Source: Euperipatoides rowelli (taxonomy: Eukaryota; Onychophora; Udeonychophora; Euonychophora; Peripatopsidae). From it: 12,405 nucleotides of DNA. The notes beneath the pieces are model-generated. The model worked only from the letters and a program-made list of their open reading frames with translations. It was not told where the DNA came from and searched no databases. Each line of letters begins with the position of its first letter. Within the stretch, counting starts at the first letter, position 1. Of this stretch, positions 1-8,299 are shown one piece after another. The stretch lies in assembly GCA_003024985.2 (NCBI GenBank), contig PXIH01S0036160.1; one strand, written 5' to 3'. The translations under genes were made by a program, and so were the position numbers.

Positions 1-85
1 CATACATACATACATACATACATACATACATACATACATACATACATACATACATACATACATACATACATACATACATACATAC
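1..85. repeat. CATA tetranucleotide microsatellite
   Basis: About 21 uninterrupted copies of the 4-base unit CATA run from the first base until CTGTATAT begins at 85-86. The array starts at the window edge, so its true length is unknown. Confidence 0.98.
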
Positions 86-1292
86 TGTATATATAATAAA
101 GTAATTGATAAATTTCACCAATACTTATAGTGTAGGCCTACGTATGCTTTGTAAATATTCTTAGTTAATAATGTCATTAAACATTGATTTGATTGTCACA
201 GAAAGAACAAATTACTCCCAACTAAATTGTTGTCGGAAACTTACGAAAAAAGCAAATGATTAATTCAATTGAACAATTATGTTCCTCATTAAACATCTAT
301 ATATTTTTTTTATTTAATAGAAGGCGGAATAAAAAAAATATAAAAAAAAAATTCTGGCATGTCGTAATTATTCAGTTAATATTATATAGTTTCAGTTTTT
401 TTTTTTTATCTTTCCTTTATCATAATTTTGAAAGTTGGTAAATCAAAAAAAAAAATATTGAATGTTTTACACGGAAGCAAATTAAAAAAAAAAGTCATTT
501 TTAGAATAAGGTATTTCATTACATTGACAAACAATTAGTTTTAACCGCTTTCAATAAAGTATCATTTGATGAGGGACTTGCCAAAAAAATTATGTATTAT
601 TGGATAATATCAATTACGCAAGTCATTCGTTTATCTAAATTAAAAAAAAAAAACAGAAAAAAAAAAAAAACATTATTTCCTGAAGTAAATTGTTTAGCTA
701 TTTGTTGTTATATGATTTTTATAGTTCAATTTTAATCAATTGCAATAAAATTAAAGATAAATACAATACTAGAATGGAATAAATAAAACTATCATTATTA
801 CTAATTTATTTATTTTAAAATTACCATTATTTAAAGGTCAAATGTAACGGATTTTTTTAATTTATTNATAACTAGACAAAGCTAGAAATTCAAAAAATAA
901 GATAAAATATATCATTTTGGCAAGACTAAAATCAAAATTAAAGACATTCAGGTAATTACCTCTTCATTTGAATACAAAACAGATAAACTTTTTTAAGAAT
1001 ATTAGCTGACCATTAGGAAAAACCCCAGGAGAACCAATAGCAATACAAACATTGAGAAATTGAACTAAGGGAAAACCAGCTCGAATCAAGAATATTAAAA
1101 ATAAAAACTATTTGAAAAATTTATGATTTAACTTTTACTTACTTGAAAACAAAGAACAAATACATATCAGACACAATGACATAGTAAAAAAGAGCAGAAG
1201 GAATAACATCTAAAAAAAACAAAAGACCGGAAATAAAAACAAGAACATTTGTTATTTTAAATTTAAAAATTTTAGTAAAACATGTAGGCTAC
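86..1292. other. AT-rich DNA with no recognised gene
   Basis: This stretch is dominated by A and T runs, for example around 330-350, 398-408 and 642-670, and has a single N at 867. The only open frame of note (256-441, plus) is made of low-complexity N/K/I/F codons and looks like chance. I see no repeat boundaries, coding similarity or RNA gene. Confidence 0.7.
867..867. other. Single ambiguous base
   Basis: An isolated N in AT-rich DNA. It may mark a contig join, as at 1410, 2444, 7452, 11288 and 11922, but no repeat or content change is visible here. Confidence 0.5.
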
Positions 1293-1409
1293 TTACTCAA
1301 TCGTTTTTAATAGAAGGCTTTTGCCTGTATCTTTGTTAAGTGGGGGCTTATAGTAATTTATGGACAATGATTCTAACGTTTCTCTTCTAAATTTATCTTG
1401 TTCACAATA
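1293..1409 (-). pseudogene. GIY-YIG endonuclease, C-terminal piece (Penelope-like)
   Basis: On the minus strand an open frame of about 38 codons runs from the N at 1410 down to a TAA at 1293-1295. It starts with YCEQDK, the same six residues that end the open part of the GIY-YIG fragment at 2445-2644, then continues through SINYYKPPLNK. An aromatic-rich N-Y-Y-K-P-L-N-K stretch like this is how GIY-YIG domains attached to Penelope-like reverse transcriptases commonly finish, so I read it as the downstream part of that domain. The two pieces share a 20-bp sequence at the break and are separated by 1033 bp of other DNA. It is too short to identify alone; the assignment depends on its partner. 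Confidence 0.5.
1389..1409. repeat. Left copy of 20-bp duplication
   Basis: Bases 1390-1409 are identical to 2445-2464. Both copies abut a single N (1410 and 2444) and bracket the segment 1411-2443. Base 1389 may extend the match to 21 if the N at 2444 is an A. This is either a target-site duplication made by an inserting LINE or the unmerged overlap of two contigs. Confidence 0.85.
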
Positions 1410-1410
1410 N

Positions 1411-2443
1411 TATTTTTTTAAATTTTCTTTTTCTTAATGGTGCACTGCATGTTGTATAATCAAATAATACTAAGAGTTTCCTGGTCCAAATAAATGCACA
1501 TAATAGTCTAGAAAGGAACATTGTTTATAAGTATGATAAAATATTTACACTAACATGCAAATAATATGTACATTTAAATTATTATATCATCTTTAAGTGT
1601 GTTCTCCTAGGGCGGAGGTTCATGTATCCCAAAATTTATATCTAGGGCTTTTGTTTTTACACTGAATATTCCCTTTTGTATTTTAGTCCTTAAAGCCATC
1701 CAGTCAATAACCTCCCTTGTCTTCTTATTTTCTCTTTCTGTCCATCCTTCAAGTGCTGTTACTAATCTATTTCCTGCAGATCATCTCAATACATATCCAA
1801 CATATTTACATTTCCTCTTCCTTACTTAATTGAAAAGACTAACACCCCTCCCCATCTTTTCTGCATTTCCTCATTTATCAAATCTGTCCATTACAGCTTT
1901 CCAAAATCTTTGATTCATATTGCTGATCACTATCAATCATTGGAGAATTAGGTTTCTGATTTTTACCAAGTGTTTGGTAACCTTTGAAGTTACAATTTTT
2001 AATTGTATTATCAATTGAGAATTATTAGTTTCAGCATTGTTGCATATTATAGATGTAATTTATGATAAGAAAGCTGTAAATAACTTACATGTTCTACACA
2101 GGGGTAACAAGCCATTGTTGACTAAGTGATTTGTGGAACTACACCTATAACACATGCTGGGTCTGCAATAAAACATTATAAAATGTCTTACACTATTCAA
2201 CACTAGGTATAGAGTTAGTTCCTTTAATTAGTGTTATTTGGCAAGTTCAAATTTGAAAGAAATGGGAATAGATTCAATTATTAAAACATGACGTAATTCA
2301 ATATATTTGGGCTTGAGTTCAGTCACTACATCTTATTAATGAAATCAAATGGCAACATATTTTTTACCTTTTCATTTAGAACTTTCACAACAGTTATTAT
2401 TAATGGCTTCAGTCTAGAATTCTCTGATATGTAAACTATTTTT
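1411..2443 (-). mobile_element. Putative 5'-truncated LINE insertion in the GIY-YIG region
   Basis: This 1033-bp segment interrupts a GIY-YIG reading frame and lies between two copies of a 20-bp sequence. Read on the minus strand it starts at 2443 and ends at 1411 in an A-rich tail (1411-1433, mostly A with AAGAAAAAG and TTTAAAAAAATA). It carries a LINE-like C-terminal coding trace near 1640-1825 in the same orientation. A tail beside one duplication and coding upstream of it on the same strand is what a 5'-truncated target-primed LINE insertion leaves. The single N at each junction is a caution: the segment could also be a contig placed there by the assembler. The rest (about 1830-2443) shows nothing recognisable. 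Confidence 0.45.
1640..1825 (-). pseudogene. LINE reverse transcriptase C-terminal trace
   Basis: On the minus strand a frame of about 60 codons reads through KYVGYVLR, one in-frame TGA, then LVTALEGWTER and a lysine/arginine-rich stretch (ENKKTREVIDWM). The order aromatic-G-H/Y-V-L-R, then a hydrophobic stretch with E-G, then a basic segment matches the region after the palm in many insect LINE polymerases, where it reads roughly GHVLR...EG...KRRRGRPR. The expected H of GHVLR is Y here and the RGRPR block is degraded. The match is pattern-level only, so the clade cannot be given. Its orientation agrees with the A-rich tail at 1411. Confidence 0.35.
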
Positions 2444-2444
2444 N

Positions 2445-2464
2445 AATTTATCTTGTTCACAATA
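2445..2464. repeat. Right copy of 20-bp duplication
   Basis: Identical to 1390-1409; see that entry. It begins right after the N at 2444 and lies inside the GIY-YIG coding fragment. Confidence 0.85.
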
Positions 2465-2644
2465 TAAAATGGTAATATTATCGTTTAAGTGAAAAATATG
2501 TTCACTTCCATATTTCTCACGATGTTGAAAAATTGGTGACAAGGCATTATTGTAATGTTCATGTATTCTCGTATTTGTGTTACGACCACTTTGGTCAATA
2601 TAGCTACTGTCACAAGCATTACACTTTATCAAATAAACAGAGCA
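2445..2644 (-). pseudogene. GIY-YIG endonuclease domain, Penelope-like element
   Basis: On the minus strand this reads SVYLIKCNACDSSYIDQSGR, then a T-R-I-H-E-H stretch, and later FHLNDNITILYCEQDK. This is the core of a GIY-YIG nuclease: SVY stands for GIY, SSYID for the second motif (usually FYIGQ), and the conserved arginine lies in the GR...TRIHEH segment. A CNxC pair between the two tyrosine motifs is typical of the domain fused C-terminally to Penelope-like reverse transcriptases, where it nicks the target DNA. Glycine is lost from both GIY and YIG. A stop (TAG, 2645-2647) lies directly upstream, and the frame is cut at 2444 by the 1411-2443 segment. I see no reverse-transcriptase domain further upstream, so this is a dead fragment. 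Confidence 0.7.
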
Positions 2645-2749
2645 CTATTTACGCCCCTGAAATAATTATATCAAAACATAGAAATCTTAAGAAATTTTCC
2701 CACATTAGACTAATTCATATTTTTTAATATTAATTATTAAAATAGGTAT

Positions 2750-3907
2750 TCAAAAAAAATAGTAATTGATTTTTTTTTTAAGCTTTATTATAATCGAACC
2801 AAGGTCCAACTTTTCATATTTTTTTTGACTGATAGTAAAATCCATTTTTTCTTTAGGTAAAACTGACTAGAAATAAACTGCTATTATTAGTGGTTATTCA
2901 TATAATCAGGATATCATTAATATTCATAATATTAACAAATTATGGTATCGACTGCCTGTTGTCTAATTAAGCCCAGTGAATTACAAAATTCAAAATGGGA
3001 ATATTTTAATAGAAAAGTTTTTCTTTCTCATCACAAAACATTTTTCTATATTTCGAATTATTAATAGTTATTAAATATTGCAATGTATTAGGCTAATGTA
3101 ATCAAAAATCTTTGGGATAATTTGTAATATTTTTGCAAAACAAAAAAATGTAATTGTACAATAATTCCTCTGTATATTGTATTCAAAGAAAAAGAAGTAA
3201 AATACTTTATAATTCCTTTTAACACTGTGGCCTATAAACCTAAAGAATATATACAAGAAATAGGATTTTATATTTTTATATGTGTGTTTTTATTATTTTG
3301 TTGTTTTCTAATTGAGGCAATCTTTAAAAATTTAAGATTTTCTTTTAGATAATAATGTCATCTTTTATTTTCCTTTAAATTAATACTCAAAACTATTTAT
3401 TTTCTTTATAAATAAGAGCTAGACAGAGTAAAAGAAAAGCAAAGACAATAGGAGAGCGACTTACTGATGCTGACTCAATGCCTGTCATGGCTAGTAAGTT
3501 TATTTTCAATCAATTTGCTTTCTCCTGCCAGGAGGAAATTTCCTTGATTATTTCTCTAGAGGTCGGCTAACAGTAGCTGCTAAACTAGGCAAGAGTTTCT
3601 CTTCACAACTTTACAGATTACTATCAGGGAAAGCAATAATTAAAATATATTTTTAATATCTCGAGAACTATTCATCATAAAATTTAGCTGTTTTCACAGT
3701 TATTCTTTATTTGACAACCTTCTCTGAATTTTAATAATTTTATTTTTCTGGAAAATATGTAAATACCTTCTCTGGGTATTAGTTTTTAAACTTGTATATT
3801 TTTATTACTATAAGTCATCCTACCCCCCTTGGTGAAGTACAATTTGTGCTAGGCTTAAAGTGATAGTACTTTGTAGAAATTCCCTAGATCCATGGACAAC
3901 GTATGGT
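2750..3907. other. AT-rich DNA with no recognised gene
   Basis: No coding similarity, repeat boundary or RNA gene could be supported. The open frame at 3071-3256 (minus) is a low-complexity F/Y/I-rich chance frame. A somewhat less AT-rich patch at about 3440-3640 shows no motif I recognise on either strand. Confidence 0.65.
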
Positions 3908-3911
3908 TTAA

Positions 3912-3926
3912 CCCTCGAGCGGGCGC
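3912..3926 (+). repeat. Left terminal inverted repeat of the MITE
   Basis: CCCTCGAGCGGGCGC directly follows TTAA at 3908-3911 and pairs with 4530-4544 with one mismatch. Confidence 0.88.
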
Positions 3927-3949
3927 ATTAAAAATTATAACACGAGCAG

Positions 3950-3972
3950 GCGCGTGGCGCATTTTGTGTGCC
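3950..3972 (+). repeat. Subterminal GC-rich repeat, copy 1
   Basis: A 23-bp motif with core GGCGCATTTTGTG matches 4331-4353 at 21 of 23 positions; both differences are T versus C. It lies just inside the left end of the MITE. Subterminal repeats of this kind often serve as transposase contact sites; that role is inferred here. Confidence 0.75.
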
Positions 3973-4330
3973 AGTAAATAAAAATGATAAATTTATTATT
4001 TTAATAATTTCCTTTTGAAAATTTTATTTTTGTTTGACTAACTAAACACAAAATAAACATATTTTAAAATTTATAATGCTAAAATAAACATAAAAACAGG
4101 AAAAAAACTCAAGAGTAAACAATTTGTCTAATTTAATAACTAATTTAAAAAAAAAAAGTTTTTTTTTCTTTCTATAAATCGTCTAAACATATAATTTTCA
4201 ACTTATATAGTTTAAAATACATTGTTATATTTGTAAAATTATTATCAGAATATAATTCTGTCCATTTTAGACTAAAATAACATAGACAACAACTAAAAAG
4301 CAATTGGAATAAATTTACTTTCACCAGTGG

Positions 4331-4353
4331 GCGCGCGGCGCATTTTGTGCGCC
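4331..4353 (+). repeat. Subterminal GC-rich repeat, copy 2
   Basis: Direct repeat of 3950-3972, in the same orientation, about 190 bp inside the right end of the MITE. A related GTGCGCC string also occurs at 4520-4526 next to the right terminus. Confidence 0.75.
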
Positions 4354-4529
4354 TAGACTAAGAAATATTAAAAAAAACAAGATATTTTTAGACGCTACAA
4401 TTGATTCAATCTTTTCATTTGAAAAACAAACATATAAAGAGAGAATAATTTGTGCTGACACAAAATTTAAGTAAAAATTAAAGATTTAAACAATTAAAAT
4501 AGATGCACTGGTGCACTCTGTGCGCCGGC

Positions 4530-4544
4530 GTGCCCGCTCGAGGG
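4530..4544 (-). repeat. Right terminal inverted repeat of the MITE
   Basis: The reverse complement reads CCCTCGAGCGGGCAC and is followed by TTAA at 4545-4548. One base differs from the left end. Confidence 0.88.
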
Positions 4545-4747
4545 TTAAAGAAATGTTTTACAACTATGTTACTTTTGTTCTGACTGGAAAGAACGATTAA
4601 AATTTATTCACAGCAACACCTTTTCATTAGATTACTGGATCGCTTTCTTTTGATCTTTTTCAAGCCAATAAAGTTTGAATTGTTCCTAAAACTGTTTTTA
4701 TATTTCTACCGAGTTTATAAAATGAGAAGTTTACATTATTCTCTCTC

Positions 4748-4804
4748 AATTACCGCTTAAATTACCATGCAATTTGCCACTGAATTGCCACTCAACTGCC
4801 ACTC
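4748..4804. repeat. Five-unit 11-12 bp minisatellite
   Basis: Five consecutive units read AATTACCGCTTA, AATTACCATGC, AATTTGCCACTG, AATTGCCACTC and AACTGCCACTC. The units drift progressively from left to right. The array ends about 20 bases before the recognisable part of the reverse transcriptase begins. Confidence 0.65.
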
Positions 4805-4825
4805 TTCAACATTTTTTCTCTGACC

Positions 4826-5440
4826 TTTCTGATGTCACTTTATGTAGTAGCCAAGGCCTATCAATAGGTTTGTATGGATGAAAAATCCATTAAATACCTA
4901 ACTATAAACACTCATAAGGGCCTGTTCACTATAACATGACTTTCGTTCAGAGTGGCCTCAGCCCAGCCATTTTCCAACAAATCATGGATACAATCTTAGC
5001 TGGAAGTGATAATGTTAACTGCTATTTAGACGATATCCTAATCACTAGTGTGGACAAAGAGAATCATATTAAAGATTTTAAAAGGTATTCACCGCCTTAG
5101 ATAAAGCTGAGGTTCGTTTAAAACTCCTAAAATGTGACTTTTTTTAAAATAAAGTGGAATATTTGACACATATAATAAACATACAAGTTCAATGTTAAAA
5201 CTATTACTTCTGACCAGATCCGAGTAATGCAGATCAATTGTGTTCATATTTAGGAATGCTAGGATATTACAGAAAATTTATTCCGAACATAACCACAAAA
5301 ATTGCAACCTTAAAAATAATCTGCTATACAAAAATGTTAAGTGGTCATGGGACAACAGTGCTGCAACACAATTTGAATTAGTAAAACAAACCATCACTTC
5401 AAGCAAAATTTTAACACATTATAACCCCACCTACCTATTG
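4826..5440 (+). pseudogene. pol: Ty3/gypsy reverse transcriptase (pol relic)
   Basis: Three frames together cover the palm, thumb and connection of a gypsy-class reverse transcriptase, the enzyme that copies element RNA into DNA. Seen in order: AKAYQ with the next Q now TAG (4865-4867); DEKSIKYLTINTHKGLF; a frameshift within the normally PFG-SAP region near 4973; AIFQQIMDTIL; the catalytic YLDDILI (YLDD at 5023-5034); a stop at 5098-5100; a degraded KCDFF and EYL segment; LGMLGYYRKFIPN at about 5242-5280; then the connection with TSSKILTHYNP. The order and the LLTINTHKGL-type motif fit the insect K02A2.6-like gypsy group. Stops and frameshifts make it non-functional. The fingers region is missing or unrecognisable upstream of 4826. 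Confidence 0.9.
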
Positions 5441-5441
5441 C

Positions 5442-5865
5442 TTAGCTACAGACACTTCACTTTGGGGAATAGGTGCTATACTCTCAAACCAATTTAGTGA
5501 CAAGTCAGAAATACCTATAATGTTTGTGTCATGCTCATTGACAAAGACAGAACAAAATTATAGCCAACTAGACAAAGAAGACTTTGAAATAATTTTTGCA
5601 GTAAAAAAAATCACAAATTCCTGTATGGAAGAAAATAATTCACCTTATTTACAGACCACAAACCCTTAATGCAAATTTTTCATGCAAACAAGGAAATACC
5701 AGTTATAGCTGACAGTAGACTACAAAGGTAGGCGATCATATTGTCTGCATATGACTTCGACATCCACTTCAAAACTTCAAAGGATAACATCAACACCGAC
5801 ACCTTGTCTAGACTTCCCCTAACAGATACCCACTCTACTGACAAGAACAAAATGAAGACATCTTA
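5442..5865 (+). pseudogene. pol: Ty3/gypsy RNase H domain (pol relic)
   Basis: Directly follows the reverse transcriptase after a frameshift. RNase H removes the RNA strand during reverse transcription. The first catalytic aspartate is in LATDTSLWGIGAIL (Asp at 5451-5453). The catalytic glutamate region reads YSQLDKEDFEII, the third acidic motif FTDHKPLMQIF starts at 5648, and the domain closes with SAYDFDIHF and NINTDTLSRLPL, the usual end of gypsy RNase H. Damage includes a frame change between the KK run (about 5605) and FTDHK, and a TAG replacing the expected Trp after SRLQR (5728-5730). The four acidic motifs are still readable, so decay is moderate. Confidence 0.88.
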
Positions 5866-6065
5866 GTCATCATCCTGTTGGAAAACTTCCCATGGTCGAT
5901 TCCGGAAATTGCCTTGAAACTAAGAAAAACGAGAAGCTATCAAAAATTTGTAACTACATCAAATATGGTTGGCCATTGAATAAAAAGAGCAAGGAACTTT
6001 TCCAACACACATCAAACTTAAGGAAGAAGAACTCTCAATACAAAAAGGTTGCCTTCTATGGGGCT

Positions 6066-6856
6066 TAAAAGTAATCATTCCAACCTCAATCTGCCCATTC
6101 ATATTGGTAGAGCTGCACATAGGGCATATTGACATTGTTAAAATGAAGCTCTTGGCCCAATCTATCTGTTAGTGCCCAAAAATGGACACTGACTTAGAAC
6201 GAGAAGTAATTAATTGCAAGACCTGCCAACTACAAGCTAGAAGCCCTCTAAATTACACTGCATCACTGGATTAAACCAGGGGGACCTTGGCAAAGAGACC
6301 ACATGGATTTAATGGGTCCCTTTCGGGGTAAAATGTTCAAGGTACTAGTGGACACATTTTCCAAGTGGCCAAAATTATCATTCTATCGGGAATAGACTCA
6401 AACTCCATTATGCAAGAATTAGACAAAATATTATCCGCTACGGATACCCAAACTACGTGATTACTGATACATGCACCCAGTTTACCTCATCCTTATTTGA
6501 ACAATTTTGCAAAAACCAAGGTATTTCACAGAAGAAGAGCCCCCCCCCCCCCAATACAACCCAGCTTAAAATGACCAGGCTGAAAAGTTCATTGAGATTT
6601 TCAAAGCTTACTTTTCAAATTACATAGATTAAAAAGTACCATTCCAAATAAGTTTAGTTACCATATGTAACCATAGGTCAAACCCCAGCCATAATGTTCC
6701 TGTGACGGACCTTCCATGACCGACTCCAAAGGATAAACCCCTTACCACCAATTCCCCTAAGCAACTTTAAAGGCAAATTCACTCCTGGACAGCATGTCCA
6801 GGCAAGATATTTCCATCTTGGCAAATACTCTGATAAATGGAAGATCGGAACTGTAA
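6066..6856 (+). pseudogene. pol: Ty3/gypsy integrase (pol relic)
   Basis: Integrase inserts the DNA copy into the genome. The N-terminal zinc-binding part is visible as ELHIGH (6110-6127) with CKTC (6215-6226), in one frame apart from a TAG near 6170. The catalytic core shows WQRDHMDLMGP (first Asp 6306-6308), VITDTCTQF (second Asp 6466-6468) and NDQAEKF (Glu 6582-6584), so the D,D,E triad is present in pieces. A run of 13 C (6540-6552) replaces the usual P-Y-H-P stretch before the glutamate. The C-terminal module reads FTPGQHVQARYFHLGKYSDK then WKIGTV (about 6778-6856). Multiple stops and frameshifts show it is dead. The coding part ends abruptly where a probable LTR begins. Confidence 0.87.
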
Positions 6857-6973
6857 TGATATGTTATTATTGTGTTTCTTATGTCTACCAATAGAGGTCA
6901 CGAGTAAGCTTAGTGTTGGTAAATAAAGTCAACATGTTATAACTAATACATGGTCTCATGCATGTCTATAGCT
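6852..6973 (+). repeat. Probable LTR between pol and gag
   Basis: After the integrase C-terminus the sequence changes to TGTAATGATATG, then an ATAGAGGTCAC stretch, an AATAAA polyadenylation signal at 6922-6927 and GGTCTCATGCATGTCTATA. Elements of the K02A2.6-like gypsy group have short LTRs of this organisation, starting TGTAATGATATG and ending near a TGCATGTC block; this is from memory of the family. The 3' boundary is uncertain because no matching second LTR is in the window and no clear primer-binding site follows. Its place between integrase and gag supports the call. Confidence 0.45.
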
Positions 6974-7027
6974 TAATATTATACTAGATGTAATTGACTA
7001 TCTAATAGATAGTAGTTTTTATTATAT

Positions 7028-7451
7028 ATGTCGGATGTTGAATCATTACATAGCAATGAGGAGGAGATTTTAAAACATAAATTGGTAATTAATGAATAGT
7101 TTAAACCCACTGGAAAAATTTATGCTTGCGTGGCAACTTGGATGTTGCATGGTGAGAATTTAGACATTTCCAGATTTATATTTAGCAACGGATCAACAAA
7201 AGGCTAAACCTGAGCAATTAACTGCTCTACTTCTTCACTCAGCAGGACCAGCTGCTATTGAAATATATAAATCATTTGTTCTTAGTGAGGAGGAAAGCAA
7301 AAACTACGAAGTGATATTACAAAAGTTTGAAGATCACTGCAGCCCTCGGAAAAAATGAGATTTTCGAGCACCACATGTATAAAAATAGAATACAACATGA
7401 AGGTGAGCCTGTTGAAAAGTTTAGCGCTGACTTGAAAATACTAGCCAAGAC
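7028..7451 (+). pseudogene. gag: Ty3/gypsy Gag capsid region, 5' part
   Basis: Gag forms the particle that packages element RNA. From 7181 the frame reads LATDQQKAKPEQLTALLLHS, then AGPAAIEIYKSFVLSEEESK and FEDHCSPRK, followed (after one extra A in an A-run near 7349-7354) by EIFEHHMYKNRIQHEGEPVE and FSADLKILAKT. This matches the capsid region of K02A2.6-like gypsy Gag: residues before the LLLH-G block, the Y.SF..SEEE stretch, and the P-R-K..FE..+F..R.Q..GE segment. An ATG at 7028 opens a short frame that stops at 7097; whether it is the real start is unclear. The coding signal ends exactly at the single N at 7452. The remaining Gag (zinc knuckle) lies at 11289. Confidence 0.75.
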
Positions 7452-7739
7452 NATAAAATAAACAAATAAGACAATCTTAATACTATCAAAACTATATTTA
7501 TGCTATACTTTCCCAATATAACATGTAGAAAGACATTATCCCATATCTTATTAATTTGACCCTGTACAAAAGTAAATAAATCCTAATTGTAATAATATAG
7601 CAATTTTTTTTATAGAATTTTTTTTAAATTATACACCTTTTTGTCTTTAAATATTATTTCACACCTGGTACACCATATTAGTGTACATTAATATAATGAG
7701 TATTTTTTTAAGTTTCATAGGTATTCTAGAATTTTTATT

Positions 7740-8290
7740 AAATACATCAAAATTAAGATGACATCTATTTTTTTATCTCATTTAGAAAAAAACTGTATCT
7801 GCACTTTTCTTGTATTGCATTACCAAAATAAGTGTTGTACAGTTTCCATGTACTTATTACAAAATACACATATTAGTTCACCTATACCCCTGAAGTTCAT
7901 ATTATGGAGTCTAACTTTGGTAGGCAATATACCTAAAATATATTTTATAGAAAAGTTATCCACAGCAGGTTCACACCTAAGTTTTGTTATTTGCTTACTT
8001 GATATATTTTTATTTCTGTATGACTGAAACACCTGATCATCATTGCACATGAGTCTCTAAACTAGCTTTGTCTCTAACTTTCCATTTTGCATTGCAAAAA
8101 TTTTCATACACCTATAATTACTATTCCACATTTTAAATATTGGGTCTTTGATCAAGGATTTTAGTTTCCACACTTGTCTCAATTCTTCATTACTTTTGAA
8201 ATTGAACCCTACAGCATTACACATGACAATCTTATTAACTAGATGCAAATAAAGCAATCCTAACCTGCCATTATACACATCATAAATTAC
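7740..8290 (-). pseudogene. LINE ORF2 3' end with zinc-binding RT tail
   Basis: On the minus strand one frame runs from about 8290 to 7750 with in-frame stops at 8057-8059 (TAG) and 7820-7822 (TAA). It begins VYNGRLGLLYLHLVNK, continues through NEELRQVWKLKSLIKDPIF, and ends in SIKYILGILPTKVRLHN, ELICVFCNKYMETVQHLFW and, after the TAA, a Cys. The C-x2-C...E-T-V-x-H-L-F...C pattern is the zinc-binding domain found at the C-terminus of many non-LTR reverse transcriptases (zf-RVT), with the I-L-P-T-K-x-R-L helix before it. The EELRQ segment also fits the linker ahead of it. No polymerase motifs remain, so this is a 5'-truncated relic. The plus-strand frame over the same bases is its shadow. Confidence 0.6.
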
Positions 8291-8299
8291 TTTTTATAA

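Larger units (their letters stand above)
3912..4544. mobile_element. piggyBac-type MITE, 633 bp
   Basis: The element is bounded by TTAA on both sides (3908-3911 and 4545-4548). Its terminal inverted repeats begin CCCTCGAGCGGGC: left 3912-3926, right 4530-4544 inverted, 14 of 15 matching. TTAA duplication with ends starting CCC is the signature of the piggyBac superfamily. The interior is AT-rich with no open reading frame, so it could only have moved using a transposase from elsewhere. GC-rich islands occur at both ends and near 4325-4353, in sharp contrast to the surroundings. A 23-bp motif is repeated at 3950-3972 and 4331-4353. The near-perfect termini suggest this copy is younger than the coding relics around it. 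Confidence 0.85.

Noticed and set aside
256-441. Plus-strand open frame of 61 codons
   Set aside because: Low-complexity K/N/I/F content in A/T runs, with no motif or neighbouring support.
2533-2727. Plus-strand open frame over the GIY-YIG region
   Set aside because: Shadow of the minus-strand GIY-YIG coding, which explains the conserved residues.
3071-3256. Minus-strand open frame of 61 codons
   Set aside because: Phenylalanine/tyrosine-rich chance frame in AT-rich DNA with no recognisable similarity.
7001-7015. Palindrome CTATCTAATAGATAG near the gag start
   Set aside because: Short and AT-rich, expected by chance in this composition, with no repeat elsewhere in the window.
7758-8027. 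Plus-strand open frame of 89 codons
   Set aside because: Antisense shadow of the minus-strand LINE fragment carrying the Cys/His zinc-binding motif.
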